A model generated the notes under the pieces. The model did no database searches and was not told where the DNA came from. It was given only the letters and a program-made list of their open reading frames with translations. A stretch of DNA of 64,000 nt from Endobacter medicaginis (GTDB lineage: Bacteria > Pseudomonadota > Alphaproteobacteria > Acetobacterales > Acetobacteraceae). The translations under genes and the position numbers were made by a program. Where the stretch lies: the NCBI RefSeq assembly GCF_014192375.1, contig NZ_JACHXV010000005.1, positions 1-64,000 of the forward strand, read 5' to 3'. Positions 43,292 through 51,793 of this stretch are shown piece after piece (within the stretch, counting starts at the first letter, position 1; each line of letters opens with the position of its first letter).

Positions 43292-43778
43292 GGTGCCCTT
43301 CCTCCGTCCATTCATGGCCGTAGTTTTCGACGGCGGTGTAACGCTCGTTATACTCCAGGGCGATGGACCGTCCCGCGACGTCAAAGGTAAACTCGCCATA
43401 CGCACCATCATTGTTTTCCCAACCACCGTGCGCTTCGGAAAGCAGGTCGTAGCAGACGTTCTCAATGACATCCTTGACGCTGCAATCATCAGTTTTCGAC
43501 GTGGCACATTGCCAGTCGACAGAGATGTAAGGCATGCAGTTTTCCAGAACCGTATTATCGGTTTCCGGAGTGACCGCCATATCTTCGATCTGGCCGCTAT
43601 CTCCGCAACCATCGAAGGTGACCACCGCTGTTTCGATCCCAGCAGCATCAAGGCAATCAAACAGTGCTTTGCGATTGACTGCTCCAAATTCCTGTTGCCG
43701 TTTCCGATAGGCCTCATAATGCTCGGAAAAGGCGGTGAAGGTATCGGCCCGTTCAGGCGTATTTCCTGGATTGGTCAT
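43281..43778 (-). CDS. DUF6878-like small plasmid protein
   Basis: The 165-residue acidic protein starts MTNPGNTPERADTFTAFSEH. It has FDCLDAAGIETAVVTFDGCG and a later CYDLLSEAHGGWENNDGAYG segment, then FDVAGRSIALEYNERYTAVE. No membrane or signal segment. Found as a neighbour of ParB and DUF932 genes on related plasmids; function unknown. Confidence 0.7.
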   Translation of the reverse strand: MTNPGNTPERADTFTAFSEHYEAYRKRQQEFGAVNRKALFDCLDAAGIETAVVTFDGCGDSGQIEDMAVTPETDNTVLENCMPYISVDWQCATSKTDDCSVKDVIENVCYDLLSEAHGGWENNDGAYGEFTFDVAGRSIALEYNERYTAVENYGHEWTEEGHHGA

Positions 43779-43862
43779 GTCCTGTTTCTCCTGGATCAGC
43801 AGGACGGCCCTGACCGAAGCCAGGGCCGGTTAGGTTCGGAGTCATGAATTACGAGGCGCCCG

Positions 43863-45917
43863 TCATTCGGCCGCGATATTCGTGGCGGTTTCGATGGGGA
43901 TAACAGCGACCTGTTTCTGATGACCGTCGGTCAAACCAGCAGTTCGCAATGCTTCGGGCAGCCAGCCGGAGCCGTCCAGCAACTGCTCGGCCTCACTGGC
44001 CATGTCCATTTTCTTGAGATGCGCAATGCGGGCCGCTGCCTCATCGCCGCGTGCTTCGCGTACGGCTTCGAGGATACGCGCCTTGGTGACACGGCCGAGA
44101 TAGTTCTCCACCGTCGGCTGCCATCCCGCTTCGGCCGGATTGAGTTGGAGCACTGTCGCCAGCCGGCCGGCTCGCGCCAGGCGCTCCCTGACGCTACGTG
44201 CCAGAGACGGACCATGGGACGATTCATGCAGCGCGTTGACGCCAAAAGACAGGCAATGCGCCAGTAGGGCCAGGCGACTGGTATCATCCAACCCGTCGAG
44301 CCACTGCCAGAGTGCATCCTCGTCATCGGGAAGATCATGCTTCCAGCCCTCGTTGCGCTGGCGAAGTTCATGAGCGGGAACACTGCCCGGCATGTCTGGC
44401 GAATGCACCCGCAGCGGGATTTCCCGGACATAGGCTTCCAGGCAATCCGCGCCCGACACCTGCCAGTAGAGATCGCGCACCAGCGTGTGGAGCAGTTCGG
44501 TCAACGCGATGTGCGGATTGCCGGCGAACGCGTCACGCAGGGCCAGCGTGCGCCAGGCCGTCAACTCTGTCAGCAGGCGGTCGGGCAGCGGCTTCAGCCC
44601 ATCTTCCTCTTCGGGCTCGGTGCCGGGGGCGCCTTCCGTCCCAGTTCCTTCGACGTCATCACCCGCGCCGTGATGGACGACCGCGTCATCATCACCCTCG
44701 GGTGTATCCGGGCCGTCCTCGGGCTCCGCCGGCACATCTTCAGGGCGGACGAAGCCCCGTTCGACCAGCAGCGTGGCATCAGTATCCAGGCTGATAAAGG
44801 CCCCTGCCCGGACCACCTCCGCCGGATCGAAGGACACAGGGCGTTCTTCCAGCGCCTCAATAGCCTGTTCGATCTCCCCCAGCCGGGTATCGACGTCGTC
44901 GGGGAACTCATCGGCCTGTGCGTATTCCGCCTCGATGGCTTCCTGCTCGCTGTGCAGAGCGGTTAGACGGGCGGCTTCTTCTTCCGAGAGCACAACCGGC
45001 GAGCCTTCAATCCTCGCGAAGCCCCGCGTGTGTCCCCACGGGAAGGACAGCGCCGTCTCGACCCACTTCCAGCCTTCGGCGCGGATGTCATCGGCCGCCC
45101 CAGCCAATTTGTCCATCACCAGCCGGTCGAGGAGGGTCGGATCCTGCAGCCAGCCGCCGTCATCGGCCTCGAACAGGTCACGCATGACATGGCCACCGGC
45201 AGCGAGATAGGCATCCAGCCCGACGAAGCGCACGCGGCGATCCGATGCGCGCACGGTTTTTTCCGTCAGCATGCGGCGGATCAGATAGGGCTCGCGGTTA
45301 TGGCTCTGGGCGATAATCTCCCAGACCTGCTCCTGACGGGCATGGTCATCACTGATGGAAAACGCCATGAGCTGATCGAGCTTCATGCCGTCCTGCTCGT
45401 AAATCTCGAGCAGTTTGTCGGACACGGTCATCAGGCGCAGGCGCTGTTTGACCACGGTGGGCACGACGAAGAACGCGGCGGCGATCTCGTCCTCGGACAT
45501 GCCCTTCTCCAGCATGTCCCGAAAGGCACGAAACTGGTCCAGCGGATGCAGCGCCACGCGCTGCACGTTCTCGGCCAGGGAATCATCCTCGGCGAGAATG
45601 GCCGATCCGGCCTCGCGCACGACACAGGGCACCGGGGCAGTCTTGGCCAGTTTCTTCTGCTTGACCAGCAGTTCGAGCGCGCGGAAGCGACGGCCGCCAG
45701 CCGGCACCTCGTAGGAACCTGTCTCCGTCCCATCATCGTTCAGAACAGGGCGTACGTTGAGGCTCTGGAGCAGCCCGCGACGTTCGATGTCGCGGGCCAG
45801 TTCCTCGATCGACAGGCCGGCCTTCACACGCCGCACATTGGACTGCGACAGCACCAGTTTGTTGAAAGGGATATCACGGGACGCATTGAGAGCGATTTTC
45901 TGGATGGCGCTCGCCAT
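43863..45917 (-). CDS. parB: ParB/RepB/Spo0J-family partition protein
   Basis: The 684-residue protein has the ParB nuclease-like N-domain (PFNKLVLSQSNVRRVKAGLS; EVPAGGRRFRALELL; LAEDDSLAENVQRVALHPLD) and the helix-turn-helix (MSEDEIAAAFFVVPTVVKQR). A long acidic middle (EPEDGPDTPEGDDDAVVHH) and a helical C-terminal half follow, making it about twice the length of a simple ParB. It may bind a centromere or act as a nuclease. It is 11 kb from parA. A hairpin GGCCCTG-N8-CAGGGCC at 43806-43827 follows the stop but has no T-run. Confidence 0.85.
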   Translation of the reverse strand: MASAIQKIALNASRDIPFNKLVLSQSNVRRVKAGLSIEELARDIERRGLLQSLNVRPVLNDDGTETGSYEVPAGGRRFRALELLVKQKKLAKTAPVPCVVREAGSAILAEDDSLAENVQRVALHPLDQFRAFRDMLEKGMSEDEIAAAFFVVPTVVKQRLRLMTVSDKLLEIYEQDGMKLDQLMAFSISDDHARQEQVWEIIAQSHNREPYLIRRMLTEKTVRASDRRVRFVGLDAYLAAGGHVMRDLFEADDGGWLQDPTLLDRLVMDKLAGAADDIRAEGWKWVETALSFPWGHTRGFARIEGSPVVLSEEEAARLTALHSEQEAIEAEYAQADEFPDDVDTRLGEIEQAIEALEERPVSFDPAEVVRAGAFISLDTDATLLVERGFVRPEDVPAEPEDGPDTPEGDDDAVVHHGAGDDVEGTGTEGAPGTEPEEEDGLKPLPDRLLTELTAWRTLALRDAFAGNPHIALTELLHTLVRDLYWQVSGADCLEAYVREIPLRVHSPDMPGSVPAHELRQRNEGWKHDLPDDEDALWQWLDGLDDTSRLALLAHCLSFGVNALHESSHGPSLARSVRERLARAGRLATVLQLNPAEAGWQPTVENYLGRVTKARILEAVREARGDEAAARIAHLKKMDMASEAEQLLDGSGWLPEALRTAGLTDGHQKQVAVIPIETATNIAAE

Positions 45918-46342
45918 GGCGGAACACTCCGTGACGGACGGGCGGAAGCCTCTCTCCCACCCCTGAATCCGTCATGAAATCACTCCCACCCTCTGACTTT
46001 TCATGAAAAACCCGAGGCCGATTAAGTCGCTAACCGTCCTCTTGTCGGTCGTCCAGCCTGTGTTATCTGCTCCCCGAAACTGGACATGTGTACTCGCAGT
46101 ATACATCACAAAAGATGCGATGTCCGATCTGTATCCGAGTCAGAACACCAACATGAACCGCACCGTCGACAGAATATGTTAGACCACCCGTAATCCACAG
46201 AAAAAGCTACCGAATGTCTCAAACAAAAACGACGCCTCACCATTCGGCGCTTCTGACTCAAGCCGGATCGCGACATCATGACACCTATTAATTATATAAT
46301 GATATACACAAACGATGTTTCACAACATAATAAACGGCGTAT
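45918..46342. other. Promoter region of parB and non-coding spacer
   Basis: About 425 bases with no supported gene. A perfect 12-bp palindrome TTTTCATGAAAA at 45998-46009 and a related TCATGAAAT at 45972-45980, 29 bp apart, could be ParB or regulator sites in front of parB. The rest is A/T-rich compared with the surrounding genes. Confidence 0.45.
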
Positions 46343-46600
46343 TCAGGGCAATCTTGTGCAGTCCAGCGATGCATCGTGATGTTCGCCCCACCCCTTTTGC
46401 CGGGAAGTGGCACACCTTCTGGCATTTAAATCCGCCAGACAGTTCTTGAACTCAGCCGTTCCCGGAGTATGCCCCATGCTCCGGCAACTTTGTTCGTCCT
46501 CAGTGAGTCGACGATCTGTCGTCGTGCCACATGCAGAAAGCAAAGCGATCAAAGAGATACACGTCGTTATTTTAAACGAATTCCTCAAGTATGCGATCAT
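46343..46600 (-). CDS. Small outer-membrane-type lipoprotein
   Basis: The 85-residue protein has a lipoprotein signal peptide ending in LSAC, so Cys near residue 24 would be lipidated. Three further cysteines (EQSCRSMG, FKNCLADLNARRC, LDCTRLP) could form disulfides. GGAGGAA lies four bases before the ATG. No family recognised. It is placed between the plasmid backbone and the copper/cytochrome genes. Confidence 0.7.
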   Translation of the reverse strand: MIAYLRNSFKITTCISLIALLSACGTTTDRRLTEDEQSCRSMGHTPGTAEFKNCLADLNARRCATSRQKGWGEHHDASLDCTRLP

Positions 46601-46914
46601 AACGTTCCTCCGCCATCATCAATGGTAAGCATATAGTAAAGCCTGAACCCTTCTAGGAGTGTCCTAATAATTATAGATTTTTTTGAAGAAATGTCAATTT
46701 TTCTATCTAGCCGTAACCTGGAAATAACCCTATTCGGGCCAGAGTAAGCCAACTGCTTTCTTCAAAGGTTTACGACGTGCGAAATAATCATACGTAACGT
46801 TCGATATATTTTCTGATTTACAATATCTTTTTTGGGCAATGTCGCCGCTTCTAGTGATTTCATCATCACACACGCGCGTTAAATGGCGATATTCTGACGC
46901 AAATTTCGTAAGAT
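46601..46914. other. A/T-rich intergenic region
   Basis: About 310 bases clearly richer in A/T than the rest of the window. It separates the backbone from the copper island. I see no gene, no convincing terminator and no IS end. Confidence 0.5.
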
Positions 46915-47697
46915 TTAATGGTGCTTATACCATCCATACCCTCGAATATTGTTCCATGCATCGGTGGTATGGCAGGCATAGCAATGCTCCACCGGGGCAT
47001 CCTGATGCGCGACGTGCTGCGAAATCATTTTGAAATGCATCATGTAATGGCTGGGCGGCGCCTTGTGACAGGCGTTGCAATCCGTCGATATCTGATCGGC
47101 GGGATGTTCGAACGCGGCGATCAGCCATGTCTTGGTGGAGTGACAACTCGCGCAATCAGGACCAAAGCGGGCGCGATGAGGATCCACGTTGGAGTGACAG
47201 CTTGCGCAATTCAGATGGAGAACGGCATCACGGTCAAGTCGATGATCAGTCGGAATAGCCGCAGCGCTTCCCGGAATCGGCGACGCTCCAACCAGCCCGG
47301 CCGAGCGAAGTTGCGCAACGGTGTCTGACCAGAAATCCGCCCTCGTCAATGCACTATGATCCATCACGGTCATATGTGGCCGCTCACCGTGCTCCACATG
47401 ACAGGACGTACATTGCGTCGCCGCGACATGAAACCGGGTGGATTGCTTGTCGGCGAACGACGCCAGAGAATGACAGGTCACGCAGTTATTGGTCACCACA
47501 CCTGTGAAAGGCCTGTGACATGTCTCGCACTGGCCCGCGATAAACTGGTGCGCTTTCGAGATCGGTCCGGGATTCACCAACCCTTCCCAACCAGGAACTG
47601 CGTTACTGCCGGAACGATGCACGGCAAGGGGCACAACCAGTCCGACGATCAGAGCCGCAAGCGCAAAGACCGTATAGAGTATGACAGCGGGCTTCAT
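46915..47697 (-). CDS. Seven-haem c-type cytochrome, membrane-anchored
   Basis: The ATG at 47697 (MKPAVILYTVFALAALIVGL) starts a single N-terminal anchor. The 260-residue product then has seven CxxCH sites: CETCH, CVTCH, CTSCH, CASCH, CASCH, CNACH and CYACH. Additional histidines (HVEHGERPH, HPADQ, HYMMHFK) can serve as distal ligands. It resembles multihaem electron-transfer proteins of the NapC/cytochrome c3-like kind in being a periplasmic wire. It is the last gene of the reductase operon, overlapping the preceding gene by four bases. Confidence 0.88.
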   Translation of the reverse strand: MKPAVILYTVFALAALIVGLVVPLAVHRSGSNAVPGWEGLVNPGPISKAHQFIAGQCETCHRPFTGVVTNNCVTCHSLASFADKQSTRFHVAATQCTSCHVEHGERPHMTVMDHSALTRADFWSDTVAQLRSAGLVGASPIPGSAAAIPTDHRLDRDAVLHLNCASCHSNVDPHRARFGPDCASCHSTKTWLIAAFEHPADQISTDCNACHKAPPSHYMMHFKMISQHVAHQDAPVEHCYACHTTDAWNNIRGYGWYKHH

Positions 47698-48425
47698 AGC
47701 CACCTCAGCCCGTAATACAGGCCTGACCAGATATGCAGAATCAGCAGAAAATAGAGGATGACCACAAGGATGACGTGAATCTTGCGCCAACGCCCGAACA
47801 GTGCGTTCGCCACCCTCTCCGACCTGACCGCATACTCAACATCGGCCAGCGCCGAGGCAATCGTGGCCTCGCGATCCGATGTACCCCGCGTACCGGGATA
47901 GGCCGAGGTCAGAAAAAGGCGCTGGACGATATTATGGGGCACATCCGGCGTCTCGGGCATCAGATGCGCCACCCCGGCATCTGCCAGAGACGTGCGCAGT
48001 TGGGCCAGTTCCTGGGTGCGACCGCGCAATCCGCGCCCGATCTGGATCAACATGTAGCGCCCGACATAGCCACTAATAGCGAGGACGAGCATGATGCCGG
48101 TTAGCGAGATCCCCATCGGGCTATCGAATTTATGGGCGGCGTGGATCAGGCCCAAAATGGGTGCAAGGACGCCAGCATAGATATGCACCGACAGAAGGGT
48201 TCGGCTCTCGACACGCGGCGCGAAATAACGATGCACGACGGGAATGCGTTTGCCCGCTACGTAAATCAGCGGCACCAGCATCAGGATGGCGGCGCAAATG
48301 CCAATCAGGCTGCCAGCCAGACTCCCAGGAAAGCGTGGCGCGACATGCACCAGAAAGCCCAGCGGGAACAGCACCAGCAGGACGACCAGGGCGCCGACAA
48401 TGATTTCGCTGCGCTCCTGCATCAC
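47694..48425 (-). CDS. b-type cytochrome-like integral membrane protein
   Basis: The 243-residue protein has about five membrane helices. Histidines sit in the helices where haem b ligands are expected: H in SVHIYAGVLAPILGLIHAAH and in KIHVILVVILYFLLILHIWS. A cytosolic loop lies between helices 4 and 5 (about residues 130-210). It would pass electrons between the reductase at 48422 and the periplasmic multihaem cytochrome. No named family is certain; ferric-reductase-like or cytochrome b561-like is the best comparison. Confidence 0.7.
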   Translation of the reverse strand: MMQERSEIIVGALVVLLVLFPLGFLVHVAPRFPGSLAGSLIGICAAILMLVPLIYVAGKRIPVVHRYFAPRVESRTLLSVHIYAGVLAPILGLIHAAHKFDSPMGISLTGIMLVLAISGYVGRYMLIQIGRGLRGRTQELAQLRTSLADAGVAHLMPETPDVPHNIVQRLFLTSAYPGTRGTSDREATIASALADVEYAVRSERVANALFGRWRKIHVILVVILYFLLILHIWSGLYYGLRWL

Positions 48426-50557
48426 GCCTCCACGACCAGCGGACCACCCGTGGTCTTCGCCTGACAGGCCAGGATGAAACCCTTGGCCTTGTCAGCCGGA
48501 TCGAGCCCATCCTCGACCGCCATCGTCACCTCACCTTGCTGCAGGTGAGTCGTACACATGCCGCAGATACCGGATCGACAGGAGGATGGAATATTGACAC
48601 CTGCCGCATCAGCCGCGTCGAGAACCGTTTCATCCAGTTGCAACGGAGCCGATTTCCCTGAAGTGGAAAACGTAATGGTCGTTGCGGCAGGCGTAACGGC
48701 CGGGGATGAGGGGGCCGCCACAGGCCCGACCGCAGGTTCGGCCTTCATCGCGGCTGGTCCGAATGCCTCGCTATGAACATTGGCTTCCGGCACAGCGAGA
48801 TCCGTCAATAACGCTCTCATGCTTGCCATCATCCCGGGTGGGCCGCAGACATGGATACGCCGGTTTGTGAGATCTGGCACCGATTGCTGAAGCAGTTCCT
48901 TCGTGATGCGCCCTTCCGGCCCCGACCACTCTGTCCCCGGCGACCGCCGCATGGTGGCAATAACGTGCAGTTTGTCATTGCGACGTTCCAGCCACTCGAT
49001 TTCCTGGCGAAACACATAGTCGATGCTGGCATGAGCGGAATAGACGAAGTAGATCTCGCCAGGCCAGACGATATCGGTCAGGTATCTCAGGACCGCCATC
49101 ATCGGTGTGATGCCTACGCCGCCGGACAGCAGGACGATCGAGTCTGCCTCGTCACCCGTAAAGGTGAACATACCCGATGGACCCGCGATCTTTAAAAGAT
49201 CACCCTCTTTGACCGTGTCGTGCAGGTAGCGCGAGACCAACCCATGTTCCTCGCGTTTGATCGTTAGTTCGAGATGTTCGACCTGCCCCGGCGACGATGC
49301 GATCGTATAGGACCGGCTCGCGGGCTTGCCAGACGTCGGCTCGATGGTGAGTTGCACGAACTGGCCGGGTTTGAAGTCAAAGGGAATCCGCCCCCCATCG
49401 GCCGGAACTAGATAGAACGTCACGATCGCCGGTGTCTCCCGAATGATCCGGGCCACTTTCAGACCGCCACGCCAGAGGCCGTGTCGAGGTGCGCCGACGA
49501 TCGGAGTGGCCGTTCCACCGCCTGGTCCCGGTACAGGGGGAGGCGGCGGAACAGGAGGTGTTGGACCGCCGCCGGTCGACGATGGTGGCGTGGGCGGGAC
49601 CGTTGGTTTCGGTGCGAATGCCGTGGTGGTCCTGAGAATCTCTTGCACGCGATGCAACCGCAGGACCTGCAAGATCAGCAGAGCGATCGATACCAGGATC
49701 AGGATCGTCATGAACACCAGGTGGGCCGGCGTCAATCCGAAAAACAGGCCGTTCTGCTGGCTCGCCGCGACTGTCGGCAGACCCATCTGTGCCGTGAACC
49801 AGTTGAATGCCACCATTTGAGGATTCACGAGGCCGGTCGCGGCCGCGCGCGCGGCCATTCCGCTATCGAGCAACGCAACGCCTTCATGGAGATGCTGGCT
49901 GGATCGACGCATCGTCTCCCACGACAGGGACTGAGCGGCATCGACCGATGCGGCGCCGACTTCGCGAAGACCGTCCTGAAGCCTCTGTGCCGCAATATCG
50001 GCCAGCATCTGACGTTCGGCGTCGGTCAGCTTCGGATGCGTCATCATGAAAGTATAAAGCGGCGTGCGACCGCGCGCTCCGCAACAACCCGCGTCGGCCT
50101 TGTCTGCTCCGGGAACCGCACTCAATGCCTGCCCAGCCTGAGGCAGCATGCGGCTCATCATATCGCCCTGCACCGCCGGCCCGGATGGTGGCGCACCGGG
50201 GTTCCCCGCCGCGCCCATGCCAGGGTGATGGCTTGCATGCTCGTCACCACCCATCGACATCATGCCGTCCATGTCGGACATACTTGAGTCGGGTCGAGCG
50301 GTGGTCGTCTCCATTCCGCCGGACGACTCGGCGCCATGACCGGCATCCCGGGGCGCTGCCATCGGCCCATCGTCTTCCGGCTGATCCCGCCGCAGCGCCA
50401 GCGAAGGTGGCGGGCTGCCTGTCGTAGGCCCCGTCATAGTGCCGCTGGACATGGCCGGAACGGCGGGAGACTCACCCGGTGCCTGAGCGAATCCCTCGGA
50501 CATGCTGACGAGCAGCGTCATGATCACGACACTCACGCTCAAAAAGACACGCCTCAT
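48422..50557 (-). CDS. Membrane-anchored FAD/NAD(P)H reductase with 2Fe-2S ferredoxin domain
   Basis: The 711-residue protein has a signal sequence, a periplasmic Met/His/Cys-rich region (SSMSDMDGMMSMGGDEHASH; GCCGARGRTPLYTFMMTHPK) to about residue 275, one membrane helix (LVFMTILILVSIALLIL), a Pro/Gly-rich linker, a ferredoxin-NADP reductase module (RSYTIASSP for FAD, GGVGITPMM and CGPPGMM for NAD(P)H) and a C-terminal plant-type ferredoxin with CRSGICGMC plus a fourth Cys in LACQAK. It takes electrons from cytosolic NAD(P)H and offers a metal-binding sensor or acceptor domain in the periplasm. It leads an operon with the b-type and seven-haem cytochromes. Confidence 0.82.
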   Translation of the reverse strand: MRRVFLSVSVVIMTLLVSMSEGFAQAPGESPAVPAMSSGTMTGPTTGSPPPSLALRRDQPEDDGPMAAPRDAGHGAESSGGMETTTARPDSSMSDMDGMMSMGGDEHASHHPGMGAAGNPGAPPSGPAVQGDMMSRMLPQAGQALSAVPGADKADAGCCGARGRTPLYTFMMTHPKLTDAERQMLADIAAQRLQDGLREVGAASVDAAQSLSWETMRRSSQHLHEGVALLDSGMAARAAATGLVNPQMVAFNWFTAQMGLPTVAASQQNGLFFGLTPAHLVFMTILILVSIALLILQVLRLHRVQEILRTTTAFAPKPTVPPTPPSSTGGGPTPPVPPPPPVPGPGGGTATPIVGAPRHGLWRGGLKVARIIRETPAIVTFYLVPADGGRIPFDFKPGQFVQLTIEPTSGKPASRSYTIASSPGQVEHLELTIKREEHGLVSRYLHDTVKEGDLLKIAGPSGMFTFTGDEADSIVLLSGGVGITPMMAVLRYLTDIVWPGEIYFVYSAHASIDYVFRQEIEWLERRNDKLHVIATMRRSPGTEWSGPEGRITKELLQQSVPDLTNRRIHVCGPPGMMASMRALLTDLAVPEANVHSEAFGPAAMKAEPAVGPVAAPSSPAVTPAATTITFSTSGKSAPLQLDETVLDAADAAGVNIPSSCRSGICGMCTTHLQQGEVTMAVEDGLDPADKAKGFILACQAKTTGGPLVVEA

Positions 50558-50634
50558 GGTTTCTCCAACACGCCATCATCCTCGGCAAAGCCCATACCGG
50601 CCCGCTTTCCGGATGTCGTCAGGGCACGGGTTAT

Positions 50635-50649
50635 TACCCTACAGGGGTA
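50635..50649 (-). promoter_or_regulatory. CsoR-like operator upstream of the reductase operon
   Basis: TACCCTACAGGGGTA. It shares the core ACCCTACAGGGG exactly with the site between csoR and the copper ATPase, and has the ACCC...GGGG symmetry of CsoR-type operators. It sits 78 bp upstream of the reductase ATG. Confidence 0.7.
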
Positions 50650-50662
50650 TGGCATATTTTCC

Positions 50663-50676
50663 TTGATCTCGATCAA
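50663..50676 (-). promoter_or_regulatory. FNR/FixK-type box
   Basis: Perfect TTGAT-CTCG-ATCAA, the FNR/Anr/FixK consensus. On the minus strand it lies about 45 bp upstream of a plausible start site after TAATAA (50636-50631), the usual place for FNR-type activation, and next to the CsoR-like site. Confidence 0.65.
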
Positions 50677-50691
50677 TTATCCCAGCGGCAT

Positions 50692-51255
50692 CTATTGTCG
50701 GGGCATCGGCATATCCATGTCGTGATGCATATGATGTCCGCCAGCTGCTCCTGCCTGGGCGACCAGCGCCTGGTAGTCGGAACTGTTCATTCCCGGAAGC
50801 TTTTTGAGAAACGCGACAATGTTCCAGAGATCATCATCACCATGATCCGCCCAGGACGGCATGCCCGACATCTTGATGCCATGCTTGAGGATCCAGAACA
50901 GTTCGCCTTGCGTATAGCGTTGCGCCACATCATTCAAAACCGGCGGCTTCGGATACATCCCCTCCGCCATATCCTCGGCCTCGACGCCCGGCGCGGAATG
51001 ACAGGAGGCGCAATGCGTCGAAAAATGCGATGCACCGCCGACGAGCCGTGCCTGCGTCTCAAGATCGACAGGTGTGGTAATGCCCTCGGCGTGATGCCGG
51101 ATTGAATGGAAGCGTGCCGTTTCCAGAACACGATAGGTCAGCCGCCAATGCGGCGAGGTGGCGCCTACATCATACAGACCACCGAAAACGACGGCCGTTC
51201 CCGCGCCGATCCCGACCAGCAGAATGCCGGCGAGACTCCAGGCTAATCTTTTCAT
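50692..51255 (-). CDS. Mono-haem cytochrome c with His/Met tail
   Basis: The ATG at 51255 (MKRLAWSLAGILLVGIGAGT) gives 187 residues with an N-terminal signal/anchor, one CASCH haem site near residue 83 and a distal-type methionine in GIKMSGMPSWADHGDDDLWN. The C-terminus (GGHHMHHDMDMPMPRQ) is a copper-like His/Met cluster. It lies between the Met-rich protein and the reductase operon. It may link the multicopper oxidase or the reductase chain to periplasmic copper, which is inference. Confidence 0.82.
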   Translation of the reverse strand: MKRLAWSLAGILLVGIGAGTAVVFGGLYDVGATSPHWRLTYRVLETARFHSIRHHAEGITTPVDLETQARLVGGASHFSTHCASCHSAPGVEAEDMAEGMYPKPPVLNDVAQRYTQGELFWILKHGIKMSGMPSWADHGDDDLWNIVAFLKKLPGMNSSDYQALVAQAGAAGGHHMHHDMDMPMPRQ

Positions 51256-51320
51256 GCGTGCCTCCCTGGGCATGTCCAGGGGCGACGCTTATGACGCCGC
51301 CCCGCTCCATCAGGAACCGA

Positions 51321-51731
51321 TCAGCGCTGATGAACCGCGTCGGGCATGCTCTGCGGGCCCATCGGCATTTTCATGCCGTCGCCCATGTCGCCGCAGCCCA
51401 TTTTCATCTTTTTATCCGATGGTGCCATTGCCTGACCGTTCGGCATGGCCATGCCCTTCATCTTCATACATCCCCCCATCTTTCCTTTCATTTTCATGCC
51501 TTTCTCTGCCCCCTTCATGCCGGATCCGGGCATGCCGTCCATTTTCATCTTGTCGTGGTCCATTCCTGACATGCCTGACATACCCTGCATTCCGGACATA
51601 TCCTGGCCCTGCGGCTGGGCTGGTGCCGGAACCGGTGTCTGGGCATGCGCAACTGAGACCGTGGCCAGGAGTGCTACCAGAAGGGCCGATGATCTGAAAT
51701 TAATGGTCAGCATTGGTCTTTTCCTCATCAT
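51321..51731 (-). CDS. Met-rich periplasmic copper-binding-like protein
   Basis: The 136-residue protein has a signal peptide ending in AHA, then a mature part in which about two dozen of roughly 105 residues are methionine (SGMQGMSGMSGMDH; KGMKMKGKMGGCMKMKGM), with two cysteines and few other hydrophobics. Such sequences bind Cu(I) in bulk like CopC/PcoE or CopM-type sponges. It lies between copB and the cytochrome c in the copper operon. Confidence 0.75.
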   Translation of the reverse strand: MMRKRPMLTINFRSSALLVALLATVSVAHAQTPVPAPAQPQGQDMSGMQGMSGMSGMDHDKMKMDGMPGSGMKGAEKGMKMKGKMGGCMKMKGMAMPNGQAMAPSDKKMKMGCGDMGDGMKMPMGPQSMPDAVHQR

Positions 51732-51793
51732 TGGTTATCGGATGCGAAGGCGCACAATGCGCCCCGCGACGATTTCACATCGGGCAGGAATAG

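Noticed and set aside
43806-43827. Hairpin after parB as a Rho-independent terminator
   Set aside because: Good stem but no T-run; mentioned only within the parB entry.
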